From: CAIUGU01 sp963819685
GTDB taxonomy: Bacteria; Pseudomonadota; Gammaproteobacteria; Steroidobacterales; Steroidobacteraceae
Assembly: GCA_963819685.1 (NCBI GenBank)
Contig: CAWFXI010000007.1
Coordinates: 310,001-374,000 of the forward strand
DNA: 64,000 bases
Direction of reading: 5' to 3'
Shown here: one piece after another, positions 36,196 to 45,625 of the stretch
Position numbering within the stretch: position 1 is the first letter of the stretch
Layout of the letters: every line of letters starts with the position of its first letter
Position numbers and translations under genes: made by a program
Notes under the pieces: model-generated
What the model was told of the DNA's origin: nothing
Seen by the model: only the letters and a program-made list of their open reading frames with translations
Databases searched by the model: none

Positions 36196-37259
36196 GTGCT
36201 GCGCAGAAGATTCCTGCAGTCGTGCTGGGTGGAACCGGCTATGTGGCCGGGGAACTGCTGCGTCTGATTGCAGGCCATCCGCGGCTTGAACTCAAGGCGG
36301 TCGCTTCGGACAGCCAACCCGGCGAACCTGTCGTGAAGTTCTTTCCCCACCTGCGCTCGAGCTTTCCAGACCTCAAGTTCATGAGCCAGGAAGACACGAC
36401 GACGCTCGTGGCCTCGCTGCCCACCTCGGCCGTGCTGTCGGCGGCTCCGCATGGGGTATCCGCCGCCCTGCTCGATTCGCTGCTCAGTGCTGCTGCGAGC
36501 AAAGGTGCAAAGCCCCGAGTCGTCGACATCTCGGCGGACTATCGCTTTGCAACGGCAGCGGCATACGAAGCGGTCTACAAGCATCCGCATGGCGCGCCAG
36601 GGCGACTCAAGGATTTCACGTGCGCCGTGCCGGAACATCTGCAGTCGCTGACCACACCACACGTCGGACATCCCGGGTGTTTCGCCACCGCCATCCTGCT
36701 GGCCAGTGTGCCGCTGCTGAAACTGGGGCTGATCGAGCCACGCCTGTTCGTATCGGGTATCACGGGCAGCACTGGCGCAGGCCGCACTCCCACTGCAGGA
36801 ACACATCACCCGCAGCGCCATAGCGACCTGTATTCCTACAACGCCCTGGGCCATCGGCATACTCCGGAGATTGCCGCGCTTGCCACTGCGGCGTCAGGTA
36901 CGGCGGCAGATTTCTGCTTTGTGCCCCATTCGGGTCCTTTTGCCCGAGGCATCCATGTCACCGTGCAGGCTACAGCCCGCAAGCCGCTCAAGACCGCTGA
37001 GCTGGTTGCCGCGCTCGGGGAGTTCTACCGCGACTCATTCTTCGTTCGGGTCGGCAGCGAGATGCCGCGCATCAAGGATGTGGTCGCCAGTAACTTCGCG
37101 CAGCTCAGTGCAGTTGCGGGTGGCGAGACCATCGCGGTGATGTGCGTGGTGGATAACCTGGTGAAGGGCGCCGCAGGTGGCGCCGTGCAATGGATGAACC
37201 GGATGCTCGGACTGGAAGAGACAGCAGGCCTCACCGCTCCGGCGCCGGGATGGACGTAA
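36192..37259 (+). CDS. argC: N-acetyl-gamma-glutamyl-phosphate reductase
   Basis: NADPH-dependent reductase, third step of arginine synthesis; 355 residues. The nucleotide motif is VVLGGTGYVAGELLRLI; the catalytic cysteine is in VGHPGCFATA; GITGSTGAGRTPTAGTHH and the catalytic-histidine region HSGPFARGIHVTV are present. Start overlaps the preceding stop (ATGA). In an N-succinyl version of the pathway it would act on the succinylated intermediate, as in Bacteroides. Confidence 0.93.
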   Translation: MSAAQKIPAVVLGGTGYVAGELLRLIAGHPRLELKAVASDSQPGEPVVKFFPHLRSSFPDLKFMSQEDTTTLVASLPTSAVLSAAPHGVSAALLDSLLSAAASKGAKPRVVDISADYRFATAAAYEAVYKHPHGAPGRLKDFTCAVPEHLQSLTTPHVGHPGCFATAILLASVPLLKLGLIEPRLFVSGITGSTGAGRTPTAGTHHPQRHSDLYSYNALGHRHTPEIAALATAASGTAADFCFVPHSGPFARGIHVTVQATARKPLKTAELVAALGEFYRDSFFVRVGSEMPRIKDVVASNFAQLSAVAGGETIAVMCVVDNLVKGAAGGAVQWMNRMLGLEETAGLTAPAPGWT

Positions 37260-37263
37260 AGCA

Positions 37264-38448
37264 ATGCAAACACAAGCCGTGAACAAGTCAGCAATCCTCG
37301 GCCACAACTCGCCGCCGGATCATCTCGCGCACGTCTACACCCAGTTTCCGCTGGAAGTCGTGGACGCACAGGGCGTATACCTGAACACGCCAGACGGAAG
37401 GCGTGTACTCGACCTGTACGGCGGCCATGCGGTGGCGGCGCTGGGCTACGGACATCCGCGCTGGCTCGCCGCGCTGACAAACCAGGCGAAGACGCTGGCA
37501 TTCCAGAGCAACGCGGTGCCGCTTGATGTCCGCAAGCGCGCAGCAACCAGACTCGCGAGATTCTGCGGACTTGGGCTGGACACGGTGTTCTTCATCAATT
37601 CGGGTGCGGAAGCCAATGAGAATGCGCTCAAGCTTGCGCTGAAAATCACGGGTCGACGCCAGGTGATCGCTGTGGAAGGCAGCTTTCACGGGCGCACTGC
37701 CGCGGCAGGAGCTGTCACCTGGGGTGCGCAGAAGAAGTGGTATGGCTTTCCGCAAGCGCCTTTTGATGTGAGCTTCATCGCGCGGAACGATTTCGCGGCC
37801 GCTCGCGCGGCGATCACGGAGCAGACTGGAGCGGTCATTGTCGAACCCATTCAAGGCGTAGCCGGGGCACTCGATTTACCCAGGCAGCTGCTCGAAACGC
37901 TACGCGAGCGTTGCACTGAAACCGGCACAGTGCTGATTTTCGATGAGGTGCAATGCGGGGTTGGCCGCACGGGACAGCCGTTTGCGGCCAATCTCTACGG
38001 CGTCACACCGGACATGATCACTACTGCCAAGGCTCTCGGCGCCGGATTCCCGGTGTCGGCGGTGCTGCTCTCGGACGTCGTTGCCTCGCACCTGCATGTC
38101 GATGACCTGGGTACGACCTTTGGTGGTGGCCCGATGGCCTGCGCGATGGTGGAAGCGGTCGTCGACATCATTGAGTCGGAAAACCTGCTGGAAAACGTTC
38201 GCCAGCGTTCGGCAGAGATCCGCGAACGTTGCATCGTGGGGCCCGTCACCGGCATCCAGGGAGCGGGCTTCCTGCTGGGACTCAAGACTGCTCGTCCTGC
38301 CAGTGACATTCAGGCTGCGCTGTTGAAACTGGACATTCTGACGGGCACCAGCGGCGACCCGCATGTCGTGCGCATACTCGCGCCCTACATTCTCGGGAGC
38401 GAGCACGTGGAGCAGCTTCGCGCTGCGCTCCTGAGGATTGAAAAATGA
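37264..38448 (+). CDS. argD: Acetylornithine (N-acylornithine) aminotransferase
   Basis: Class III PLP transaminase of 394 residues converting N-acylglutamate semialdehyde to N-acylornithine. Motifs: FINSGAEANENALKLALK, SFHGRT, the PLP aspartate in IFDEVQCGVGRTG, and the cofactor lysine in TTAKALGAGFP. It starts 4 nt after argC and its stop overlaps the start of the transcarbamylase gene (ATGA). Confidence 0.93.
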   Translation: MQTQAVNKSAILGHNSPPDHLAHVYTQFPLEVVDAQGVYLNTPDGRRVLDLYGGHAVAALGYGHPRWLAALTNQAKTLAFQSNAVPLDVRKRAATRLARFCGLGLDTVFFINSGAEANENALKLALKITGRRQVIAVEGSFHGRTAAAGAVTWGAQKKWYGFPQAPFDVSFIARNDFAAARAAITEQTGAVIVEPIQGVAGALDLPRQLLETLRERCTETGTVLIFDEVQCGVGRTGQPFAANLYGVTPDMITTAKALGAGFPVSAVLLSDVVASHLHVDDLGTTFGGGPMACAMVEAVVDIIESENLLENVRQRSAEIRERCIVGPVTGIQGAGFLLGLKTARPASDIQAALLKLDILTGTSGDPHVVRILAPYILGSEHVEQLRAALLRIEK

Positions 38449-39473
38449 ACCGCTTTCTCGATCTGGCCGATCTGTCACGCGATGAAGTCAAGGATCTTCT
38501 GGGACTGGCCTCGCGGCTGCAAAGCCATCCGGACCCACAGGCATTGGCCGGCAAGGTGCTGGGCCTGCTGTTCCTGAATCCATCGCTGCGCACCCTGGCT
38601 TCCTTCCAGAGCGGCATGATGCGCCTGGGTGGCTCGGTGTTTGTCGTCACCCCAGGGCAAGGCACATGGCAACTCGAGACCAGGCCAGGCGCTGTAATGA
38701 ATGGCGCAGCTGCAGAACACATCCGTGAGGCTGTTCCAGTACTGGCGTCGTACTGCGATGCCATCGGCATCCGCATGTTTGCGGAGGGAAAGAACCTGGC
38801 AGCGGATATGGCTGAAACCCAGTTCAAGATGGTGGCCGAGCTCTGCAACAAGCCGCTCGTCAACATGGAATCCGCAATGAATCATCCCTGCCAGGCGCTG
38901 GCCGACTGGTACACGATGGATGAGCTGAAAGTCCCGGAGCGCGGGAAGTTCGTGTTGTCGTGGGTGAATCACCCGCGCGCACTGCCATTGGCGGTCCCCT
39001 CCTCCACGGTGCACATGGCGGCCATGCGCGGCATGGAAGTCGTCGTACTGCGTCCGGAAGGCTTTGCACTTCCAGAACCGATCATGGAGAAGGCTCGTAA
39101 TGCGGCAGCTGCTTCGGGCGGTTCGTTGCGCGAGACTGCCGATCGGGCCGAAGCACTCGCGGGCGCCCATGTCATCTACGCCAAGGAATGGGGTTCACCT
39201 CAGCACTACGGTGACAACGAGGCCGAGTCCCGGCTGCGCGAATACCTGAGTGACTGGTGCGTCAAGGACAGCTGGTTCAAGACGGCTGCGCCTGACAGCC
39301 GCTTCATGCACTGCCTGCCAGTCCGGCGCAATGTCGCCGTGGACGATGAGGTGCTCGACGGCCCGCGCAGTGCCGTCGTGCGTGAAGCCTTCAATCGCAT
39401 GGTCGTGCAGATGGCCATTCTTTATAAGCTGTTCCGCAGCAATTCCTCCGGCTCGCGCGCTCGTCGCGCCTGA
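38445..39473 (+). CDS. argF': N-acylornithine carbamoyltransferase (AOTCase/SOTCase family)
   Basis: Transcarbamylase acting on an N-acylated ornithine, not on ornithine; 342 residues. The carbamoyl-phosphate motif is FLNPSLRT; HPCQALAD and MHCLPVRRN are typical of the family. QGTWQLETRPGAVMNG and WVNHPRALPLAVPSS match the Xanthomonas AOTCase and especially the Bacteroides SOTCase pattern. The residue that separates the two (Glu92 in Xanthomonas, Pro90 in B. fragilis) is Ala90 here (codon 38712-38714, in NGAAAEH). Acetyl or succinyl specificity is therefore open. It overlaps argD by ATGA. Confidence 0.85.
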   Translation: MNRFLDLADLSRDEVKDLLGLASRLQSHPDPQALAGKVLGLLFLNPSLRTLASFQSGMMRLGGSVFVVTPGQGTWQLETRPGAVMNGAAAEHIREAVPVLASYCDAIGIRMFAEGKNLAADMAETQFKMVAELCNKPLVNMESAMNHPCQALADWYTMDELKVPERGKFVLSWVNHPRALPLAVPSSTVHMAAMRGMEVVVLRPEGFALPEPIMEKARNAAAASGGSLRETADRAEALAGAHVIYAKEWGSPQHYGDNEAESRLREYLSDWCVKDSWFKTAAPDSRFMHCLPVRRNVAVDDEVLDGPRSAVVREAFNRMVVQMAILYKLFRSNSSGSRARRA

Positions 39474-39493
39474 GTAGTTTCTGAGTCATCGCA

Positions 39494-39535
39494 CTTCACG
39501 TTTCACCTTTCACGCTTCACGTCTCACGCTTCACG
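39494..39535 (+). repeat. Six tandem heptamers (YTTCACG)
   Basis: Six consecutive seven-base units: CTTCACG, TTTCACC, TTTCACG, CTTCACG, TCTCACG, CTTCACG. They fill the gap between the transcarbamylase and argB genes, ending 10 nt before the argB start. Confidence 0.8.
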
Positions 39536-39545
39536 GAAAACAGAA

Positions 39546-40469
39546 ATGGTCGTTCATCGCACTGATCCCTCCGTCGCCATCCGCGCGCTCAAGAGCGCTG
39601 CGCCGTACATCCGTATGTACAAGGGCAAGATCTTCGTCATCAAGGCAAGCGGCGGGGTCTTCGGCGACCCTGCGCTGACGCGCGGCCTGATGGAGCAGGT
39701 AGCGATCCTGCATCAGGTCGGCATTCGCGTCGTGCTGATGCATGGCGGCGGCCCGCAACTTACCGAGATCCAGCAGTCGCTTGGTATTGAGCCCCGTATC
39801 ATTGCAGGCCGGCGTGTGACGGACGCCAGGTCGATTGAAGTCACCAGCATGGTGCTGAACGGCCTCGTCAATACGCAGATTCTCGGCATCTGCCGCGAAC
39901 TCGAGATCGCAGCCGTGGGGGTCAGCGGTGTTGATGCCGGACTGATTCGTGCGCACAAGCGACCACCAGCCATCGTCGAAGGCGAAACCATCGACTATGG
40001 GTTCGTGGGCGACATTGATCTCGTGGATGCAAAGGTCCTGCAACAGCTGCTGGATGATGGATTGATGCCCGTCGTGAGCCCGGTGTCAGCGGATGATTCC
40101 GGACAGCTCCTCAATATCAATGCAGATACCGTCGCGTCAGCGATCGGTGCGGCACTGAAGGCGGAGAAGCTGATCCTTTGCACAGGCGCACCAGGGATCC
40201 TTGAATCGCTGGAGGATCCGCGTTCGGTGGTGTCGTATACCGACCTCAACGGACTCAAGCGGCTGCGCGACCAGGGCAGCCTGAAAGACGGGATGCTGCC
40301 GAAGGCCAAGGCGATCGAAGACGCCATCCGCGGCGGCGTCCGACGCGTACATGTCATTTCGTACAAGGCGCAGGACAGCATTCTTGCGGAGGTCTTTACG
40401 AATGAAGGGACCGGCACGCTGATCGTGCAGGATACCAAGGCCTTGAGCGCCGCCGAGCAGCAGGCTTGA
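39546..40469 (+). CDS. argB: Acetylglutamate kinase family protein
   Basis: Amino-acid kinase of 307 residues, expected to phosphorylate N-acylglutamate. The substrate motif HGGGPQLTEI and the ATP-site segment GVSGVDAGLIRA are present; KGKIFVIKASGGVFGD replaces the usual VVKYGGNAM-type start, so it is divergent from proteobacterial ArgB. GQLLNINADTVASAIGAALKAEKL and the arginine-site-like DGMLPKAKAIEDAIRGGVRRVH follow the family layout. Unlike Xanthomonas ArgB it has no fused acetyltransferase domain. GGAAAA precedes ATG 39546. Confidence 0.85.
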   Translation: MVVHRTDPSVAIRALKSAAPYIRMYKGKIFVIKASGGVFGDPALTRGLMEQVAILHQVGIRVVLMHGGGPQLTEIQQSLGIEPRIIAGRRVTDARSIEVTSMVLNGLVNTQILGICRELEIAAVGVSGVDAGLIRAHKRPPAIVEGETIDYGFVGDIDLVDAKVLQQLLDDGLMPVVSPVSADDSGQLLNINADTVASAIGAALKAEKLILCTGAPGILESLEDPRSVVSYTDLNGLKRLRDQGSLKDGMLPKAKAIEDAIRGGVRRVHVISYKAQDSILAEVFTNEGTGTLIVQDTKALSAAEQQA

Positions 40470-40479
40470 GGAAGCGGTC

Positions 40480-41667
40480 ATGAAGCGGCTATGGGACAAG
40501 GGTGCACCACTGGACGAACGCGTGCTGCGCTACACGGCGGGCGAGGATCATATTCTCGACAACCGACTGGTTGCCTACGATGTACGCGCCTCCATCGCCC
40601 ATGCCGAGATGCTGAATGCGCAGGGATTGCTGTCGGTAGCCGATCTCGATCTCATACGCGGCGGGTTGACGGAGATTGCTGCCGCCCACGCGCGCGGTGA
40701 CTGGCAAGTGCAGCTCGAGCACGAGGACGGCCAGACAGCCATCGAAACGCTGTTGACGCAGAAGATCGGCGAAACCGGTGGACGGGTCCATCTGGGCCGG
40801 TCGCGCAATGACCAGGTGCTGACGGCCTTGCGTCTTTATCTTCTGGACGCGGTCGAGGCGCTGCATTCCAAAACGCTCCTTGTCGCGGCAGAACTGGACC
40901 AGCTCGCGAGCCGCGCAGGCGATATTGAACTTCCTGGTTACACGCATATGCAGCAGGCCATGCCGAGCTCCGTTGGACTCTGGGCAGGCGGCTTTGCCGC
41001 AGAACTGCGCGACGACGCGACTGGCATCAGTCAGGTGAAGCGTCGGTTGAGCAAGAATCCGCTTGGCTCGGCGGCGGGGTACGGCACTCCGAACTTGCCC
41101 ATCGACCGCTCGGCGACTCGCCGGAGCCTTGGATTCAATGAAGTCCAGGACCCTGTTACGGCAGTGCAATTGTCACGCGGCAAGGCGGAGGCGGAACTGC
41201 TGTTCCAGATCGGACTCGTCATGCAGGACGTCGGTCGGCTCTCTGCCGACCTGCTGCTGTTCTATACGCAGGAGTTCGCTTTCGTGGACCTGCCTGCCGA
41301 GTTCACAACCGGCTCGTCCATCATGCCGCAGAAGCGCAATCCCGACGTGTTCGAACTGATCCGGGGCCGGACTGCGACTGCGCAGGCATGCCTGAGCGAA
41401 GTGCTGGGTATTGTTGCGAAACTGCCGTCGGGCTATCAACGTGACCTGCAGCTGATCAAGATTCCGCTGTTCAGGGGAATCGACCTGTGCGTCGATACTC
41501 TGGATATCCTCGGACCGGCACTGGCAGGTGTCAGCTTCAGGACCGAAAACATTCACCTTGATCCGTCGATCAACGCGGCTGCTGAGGCCAATGCCCTCGT
41601 CGTCAGGGAAGGCATTCCGTTCCGGGAAGCGTATCGCCGGATAGGCGCGAAATACGGCAAGAAGTAG
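40480..41667 (+). CDS. argH: Argininosuccinate lyase
   Basis: Last arginine step, releasing fumarate; 395 residues, somewhat shorter than the usual 460. Signature loop GSSIMPQKRNPDVFELIRG is intact; HLGRSRNDQVLTALRLYL and the catalytic histidine in GYTHMQQAMPSS are present. ATG 40480 has GAGGAAG upstream and starts 10 nt after argB. It ends the cluster, adjacent to the convergent FAH gene with no gap. Confidence 0.92.
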   Translation: MKRLWDKGAPLDERVLRYTAGEDHILDNRLVAYDVRASIAHAEMLNAQGLLSVADLDLIRGGLTEIAAAHARGDWQVQLEHEDGQTAIETLLTQKIGETGGRVHLGRSRNDQVLTALRLYLLDAVEALHSKTLLVAAELDQLASRAGDIELPGYTHMQQAMPSSVGLWAGGFAAELRDDATGISQVKRRLSKNPLGSAAGYGTPNLPIDRSATRRSLGFNEVQDPVTAVQLSRGKAEAELLFQIGLVMQDVGRLSADLLLFYTQEFAFVDLPAEFTTGSSIMPQKRNPDVFELIRGRTATAQACLSEVLGIVAKLPSGYQRDLQLIKIPLFRGIDLCVDTLDILGPALAGVSFRTENIHLDPSINAAAEANALVVREGIPFREAYRRIGAKYGKK

Positions 41668-42354
41668 TCAGGCAATGGTCGTTGTCAGCGTATCGAGACC
41701 GTCGATACCCGCTTCGATGCGATCCCCTGACTTGACTGCCCCGACGCCGGCGGGCGTTCCTGTATAGATGAGATCGCCTGCCTGCAGATCGAAGTACGTC
41801 GACAGCTCGGCGATGATTTCGGGCACGCTCCAGATCATCTGCGAGACATCGCTGTCCTGCCGCGTCTCGCCATTCACCTGCAGATACATGCGTCCCTTGA
41901 GCGCGTGACCACCGGCACTCACAGGCCGAATGGCGCCGATTGCGGCCGCACGATCAAAGCCCTTGGCCACTTCCCACGGACGGCCCGCATTGCGCATCAC
42001 TGCCTGCAGATCGCGTCGCGTGAGGTCATTGCCTACTGCATAGCCATAGACATGGTCGAGAGCCTGCTCGAGCGGAATCCCGTGCCCGCCTTTGCCCATC
42101 GCGATCACGAGTTCGAGTTCATGATGGAAGTTCGTGGTGCGTGAAGGATAGGGAATGCTGGAGCCGCTCGGGACAACAGCGTCGGCGGGCTTCATGAAAA
42201 AGAAGGGGGGTTCGCGGTCAGGGTCGCCGCCCATTTCGCGAGCATGATCGGCATAGTTGCGCCCCACACAGTAGATGCGATGCACTGGAAACCGTTCGCT
42301 TGTGCCGCGAACTTCCACCGACGCCTGCACACCCGGAGCCACTACGAATCCCAT
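41668..42354 (-). CDS. Fumarylacetoacetate hydrolase (FAH) family protein
   Basis: FAH-fold metal-dependent hydrolase/isomerase of 228 residues. Metal ligands lie in HHELELV and GNDLTRRDLQ; YTGTPAGVGAV is the family C-terminal motif. IYCVGRNYADHAREMG marks the small FAHD1-like group, which includes acylpyruvases and oxaloacetate decarboxylases. ATG 42354 has GGAG eight bases upstream and is preferred over the longer frame from 42402. It is convergent with argH. Confidence 0.87.
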   Translation of the reverse strand: MGFVVAPGVQASVEVRGTSERFPVHRIYCVGRNYADHAREMGGDPDREPPFFFMKPADAVVPSGSSIPYPSRTTNFHHELELVIAMGKGGHGIPLEQALDHVYGYAVGNDLTRRDLQAVMRNAGRPWEVAKGFDRAAAIGAIRPVSAGGHALKGRMYLQVNGETRQDSDVSQMIWSVPEIIAELSTYFDLQAGDLIYTGTPAGVGAVKSGDRIEAGIDGLDTLTTTIA

Positions 42355-42517
42355 GCCTGATCTCCCGCTGCTGTCTGGACGCGTCACGGCCACTGCCGTC
42401 ATGGATTGATGCCGGTGACGAGTCTACCTGTTGCAGTCCTTTTGAGGCAGTCGCCTGTTACAATCCGGGCCTTCGGTGCGTTCCAATCACGATGCGGCGG
42501 ACACGGCACTTAAAGCA

Positions 42518-42754
42518 ATGCGATCGTTAGTAGCAATCCTGATTCTGGCAAGCTCGAGCCTGATGCTGGGCTGCGGTCTGCGTGGTCCGCTTTATCTGCC
42601 GGAAGAGAAGCCCGCTACGGAAGCAGAAGCAGCTCAGCCTGCTGCACCCGGCGATATCGGCAGGATCATCAGTCCGCTGCCTGCGCCCCAGTCGCAGAAG
42701 CGCGATCGTCCTGCAAGTGCTGCCGATCCGCAGCCCCAGGCTCCGGCCAACTAG
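42518..42754 (+). CDS. lptM: LptM (YifL)-type small lipoprotein
   Basis: Outer-membrane lipoprotein of 78 residues. The lipobox ends SLMLGC and is followed by GLRGPLYLPEE, the conserved start of LptM, which assists oxidative maturation of the LPS translocon LptD. A low-complexity Ala/Pro/Gln tail follows. ATG 42518 gives the signal peptide; the frame is open from 42476. polA starts 3 nt after its stop, so the two are probably co-transcribed. Confidence 0.85.
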   Translation: MRSLVAILILASSSLMLGCGLRGPLYLPEEKPATEAEAAQPAAPGDIGRIISPLPAPQSQKRDRPASAADPQPQAPAN

Positions 42755-42757
42755 TCA

Positions 42758-45514
42758 ATGAATCCGGCGCCGCGCAAGCTGGTCCTTGTCGACGGCTCGT
42801 CCTACCTTTATCGGGCATTTCATGCGCTGCCGCCGCTCACCAATTCGAAGGGGGAGCCTACGGGTGCAGTACTTGGCGTGCTCAACATGCTGCATAAGCT
42901 GCTCAAGGACGAAAATCCGGAACTCATCGGCGTCGTGTTCGATGCCCCGGGACGAACGTTTCGTGACGATCTCTTCGAGCAATACAAAGCCAATCGGGCG
43001 CCAATGCCGGATGACATGCGTCCGCAGATCCAGCCGCTGCTCGACGCGGTTACCGGCCTTGGTTTGCCTTTGCTGCGGATTACCGGAGTGGAGGCCGACG
43101 ACGTCATTGGCACGCTGGCACGACGAGCGGCTGAGAGCGGACTCAAGGTACTGATCTCGACCGGTGACAAGGACATGGCCCAGCTGGTCGATGGCCACGT
43201 AACACTGGTCAACACGATGACCGGGTCACTACTTGATCGTAACGGCGTGAAGGCGAAGTTCGACGTGTATCCCGAACAGATCATCGACTACCTGGCGCTG
43301 GTCGGCGACAGCTCCGACAACATTCCTGGTGTGCCCAAAGTGGGGCCCAAGACTGCAGCCAAGTGGTTGAATGAGTACGGCACACTCGACGGGCTGCTGG
43401 AACATGCAGCCGAAATCACGGGAAAGGTCGGCGAGAGCCTGCGCGAAAACCTCACGCAGCTTGAACTGTCCCGCAAGCTGGCCACCATCGACTGCAACCT
43501 GCAGCTCGATCAGTCACCGGAGGATCTCACGCGTCGTGAGCCGGAAACTGCGAAGCTTCGCGAACTGTTTACACGGCTTGAACTGCGCTCCTTCCTGCGA
43601 CAGCTGGGAGGAGAAGACACCGACACAGCAAGCGCAGCGCCGGCACTTGCAACCGGAACGACTGAAGCGGCGGTCACATCCGCACAACCGGCTGCCCAGG
43701 GCGCAAATGGACGCTATGAAGCCGTACTGACCCAGGCAGCACTCAAGACCTGGATCGATCGCCTGCAAGCCGCCGACCTGGTCGCCTTTGATACGGAAAC
43801 GACTTCGCTGAATTACATGCAGGCCGAAATCGTGGGCGTCTCCTTCGCGATAGAGTCAGGAGAGGCTGCTTACGTGCCACTTGCGCACGATTACGCAGGC
43901 GCGCCCGTGCAACTGAACCGCGAAAGCGTCCTGGCTGCTCTCAAGCCGCTGCTTGAAAATCCGCAATTGCCCAAGGTGGGCCATCATCTCAAGTATGACG
44001 CGCACGTGCTGTTGAATCACGGGATTCGCCTCGCGGGCATGCGCTTCGACACGATGCTTGAATCGTACGTGCTGAACAGTACGGCGACACGCCATGACAT
44101 GGACTCGGTTGCGCGCAAGTATCTCGGGGTAGAGACGATTCATTACGAGGATGTCACAGGCAAGGGAGCGAAGCAGATCGGCTTCAGCCAGGTCGCCATT
44201 GAACAGGCCGCGACTTACGCCGCGGAGGACGCTGACGTCACGCTGCGACTGCATCAGGCCTTGTGGCCGCAATTGAAGGCGGCGCCCTCTCTGCAGAATC
44301 TTTACGAAACGATCGAACAGCCGCTGGTACCGGTGCTCCTGACGATGGAACACGCAGGTGTGCTGGTGGATCAGGAGATGCTGCGGCGACAGAGTCGCGA
44401 ACTGGCAGCGAGCATGCTGACGATGCAGACTGCGGCCCATGCGGCTGCGGGCGGGCCTTTCAATATCGAATCGCCCAAGCAGTTGCAGGAGATTCTGTTT
44501 GGCAAGCTGGGCATACCGGTGCTGCGCAAGACGCCGACGGGCCAGCCATCCACTGCAGAAGATGTTCTCGAGGAACTCGCCGAGGAACACGAGTTGCCTC
44601 GACTGGTTCTGCAGTACCGCGGACTCGCCAAACTGAAATCAACCTACACGGACAAACTGCCCGAACAGATCAACCCGCGCACCGGACGCATCCATACTTC
44701 CTATCATCAGGCCGTTGCGGCAACCGGGCGCCTGTCTTCGATGGATCCAAACCTGCAGAACATCCCGATCCGCACGCTTGAAGGCCGGCGGATCCGACAG
44801 GCATTCATCGCGCCTCCGGGATCGGTGCTGATCGCAGCCGACTATTCCCAGATCGAACTGCGGATCATGGCGCATCTCTCAGGCGACGCTGGATTGCTGC
44901 AGGCGTTTACCGAAGATCGGGACGTGCACCAGGCTACTGCTGCCGAAGTATTCGGCACTGAATTGCAGGCCGTAACGAGTGAGCAGCGTCGTTCCGCCAA
45001 GGCCATCAACTTCGGGCTGATCTACGGGATGTCGGCGTTTGGACTCGCGAGGCAGCTCGGAATTTCCCGGGGAGACGCACAGAAATATGTCGATCTCTAT
45101 TTCGACCGTTATCCCGGCGTGAAACGATATATGGATGAGACGCGGCAGGTCGCCCGTGCCCAGGGGTATGTTGAAACGGTATTTGGACGCAGGCTGCATC
45201 TGCCAGACATCCAGTCGCGGAATGCAGCGCTCAGGCAGTACGCGGAACGCAGCGCCATCAACGCACCGATGCAGGGAACAGCAGCCGACATCATCAAGCG
45301 GGCCATGATCGATATCGCAGGCTGGCTTGAAACCACCGGCATCAATGCCCGACTGATCATGCAGGTGCATGACGAACTGGTGCTTGAGGTGGCTGCAGAA
45401 CATGTCGATGAATTGATTGATGAAGTGCGCGGTCGCATGTCTGCGGCAGCGGTTCTCAAGGTTCCATTGAAGGTCGACGTCGGACAGGGGAAGAACTGGG
45501 ACGAAGCGCACTGA
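42758..45514 (+). CDS. polA: DNA polymerase I
   Basis: Repair and Okazaki-fragment polymerase, 918 residues, full length. The 5'-3' exonuclease domain starts VDGSSYLYRAFHALPPL and includes GDSSDNIPGVPKVGPKTA. The 3'-5' exonuclease has an intact DxE motif (FDTETTSL, Asp345/Glu347), so proofreading is expected. Polymerase motifs: ADYSQIELRIMAH (Asp about 695), RRSAKAINFGLIYGMS, and QVHDELVLEV. Between the first two domains is an Ala/Thr-rich linker near residues 290-320. It lies downstream of lptM and upstream of the sRNA/engB locus. Confidence 0.97.
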   Translation: MNPAPRKLVLVDGSSYLYRAFHALPPLTNSKGEPTGAVLGVLNMLHKLLKDENPELIGVVFDAPGRTFRDDLFEQYKANRAPMPDDMRPQIQPLLDAVTGLGLPLLRITGVEADDVIGTLARRAAESGLKVLISTGDKDMAQLVDGHVTLVNTMTGSLLDRNGVKAKFDVYPEQIIDYLALVGDSSDNIPGVPKVGPKTAAKWLNEYGTLDGLLEHAAEITGKVGESLRENLTQLELSRKLATIDCNLQLDQSPEDLTRREPETAKLRELFTRLELRSFLRQLGGEDTDTASAAPALATGTTEAAVTSAQPAAQGANGRYEAVLTQAALKTWIDRLQAADLVAFDTETTSLNYMQAEIVGVSFAIESGEAAYVPLAHDYAGAPVQLNRESVLAALKPLLENPQLPKVGHHLKYDAHVLLNHGIRLAGMRFDTMLESYVLNSTATRHDMDSVARKYLGVETIHYEDVTGKGAKQIGFSQVAIEQAATYAAEDADVTLRLHQALWPQLKAAPSLQNLYETIEQPLVPVLLTMEHAGVLVDQEMLRRQSRELAASMLTMQTAAHAAAGGPFNIESPKQLQEILFGKLGIPVLRKTPTGQPSTAEDVLEELAEEHELPRLVLQYRGLAKLKSTYTDKLPEQINPRTGRIHTSYHQAVAATGRLSSMDPNLQNIPIRTLEGRRIRQAFIAPPGSVLIAADYSQIELRIMAHLSGDAGLLQAFTEDRDVHQATAAEVFGTELQAVTSEQRRSAKAINFGLIYGMSAFGLARQLGISRGDAQKYVDLYFDRYPGVKRYMDETRQVARAQGYVETVFGRRLHLPDIQSRNAALRQYAERSAINAPMQGTAADIIKRAMIDIAGWLETTGINARLIMQVHDELVLEVAAEHVDELIDEVRGRMSAAAVLKVPLKVDVGQGKNWDEAH

Positions 45515-45625
45515 GGGTCTGGAACACTGTCGCCTTTTTTCCACAATTCTCAGTGCCCTTACGGCTGCTATCCTGTCAGGGGGTGTTCGCCCGCAGAACC
45601 GGCATGACAGATCAAGGAGAGAGAG

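Noticed and set aside
35661..36860. 399-codon open frame on the minus strand
   Set aside because: Antisense shadow of the P-loop gene and argC.
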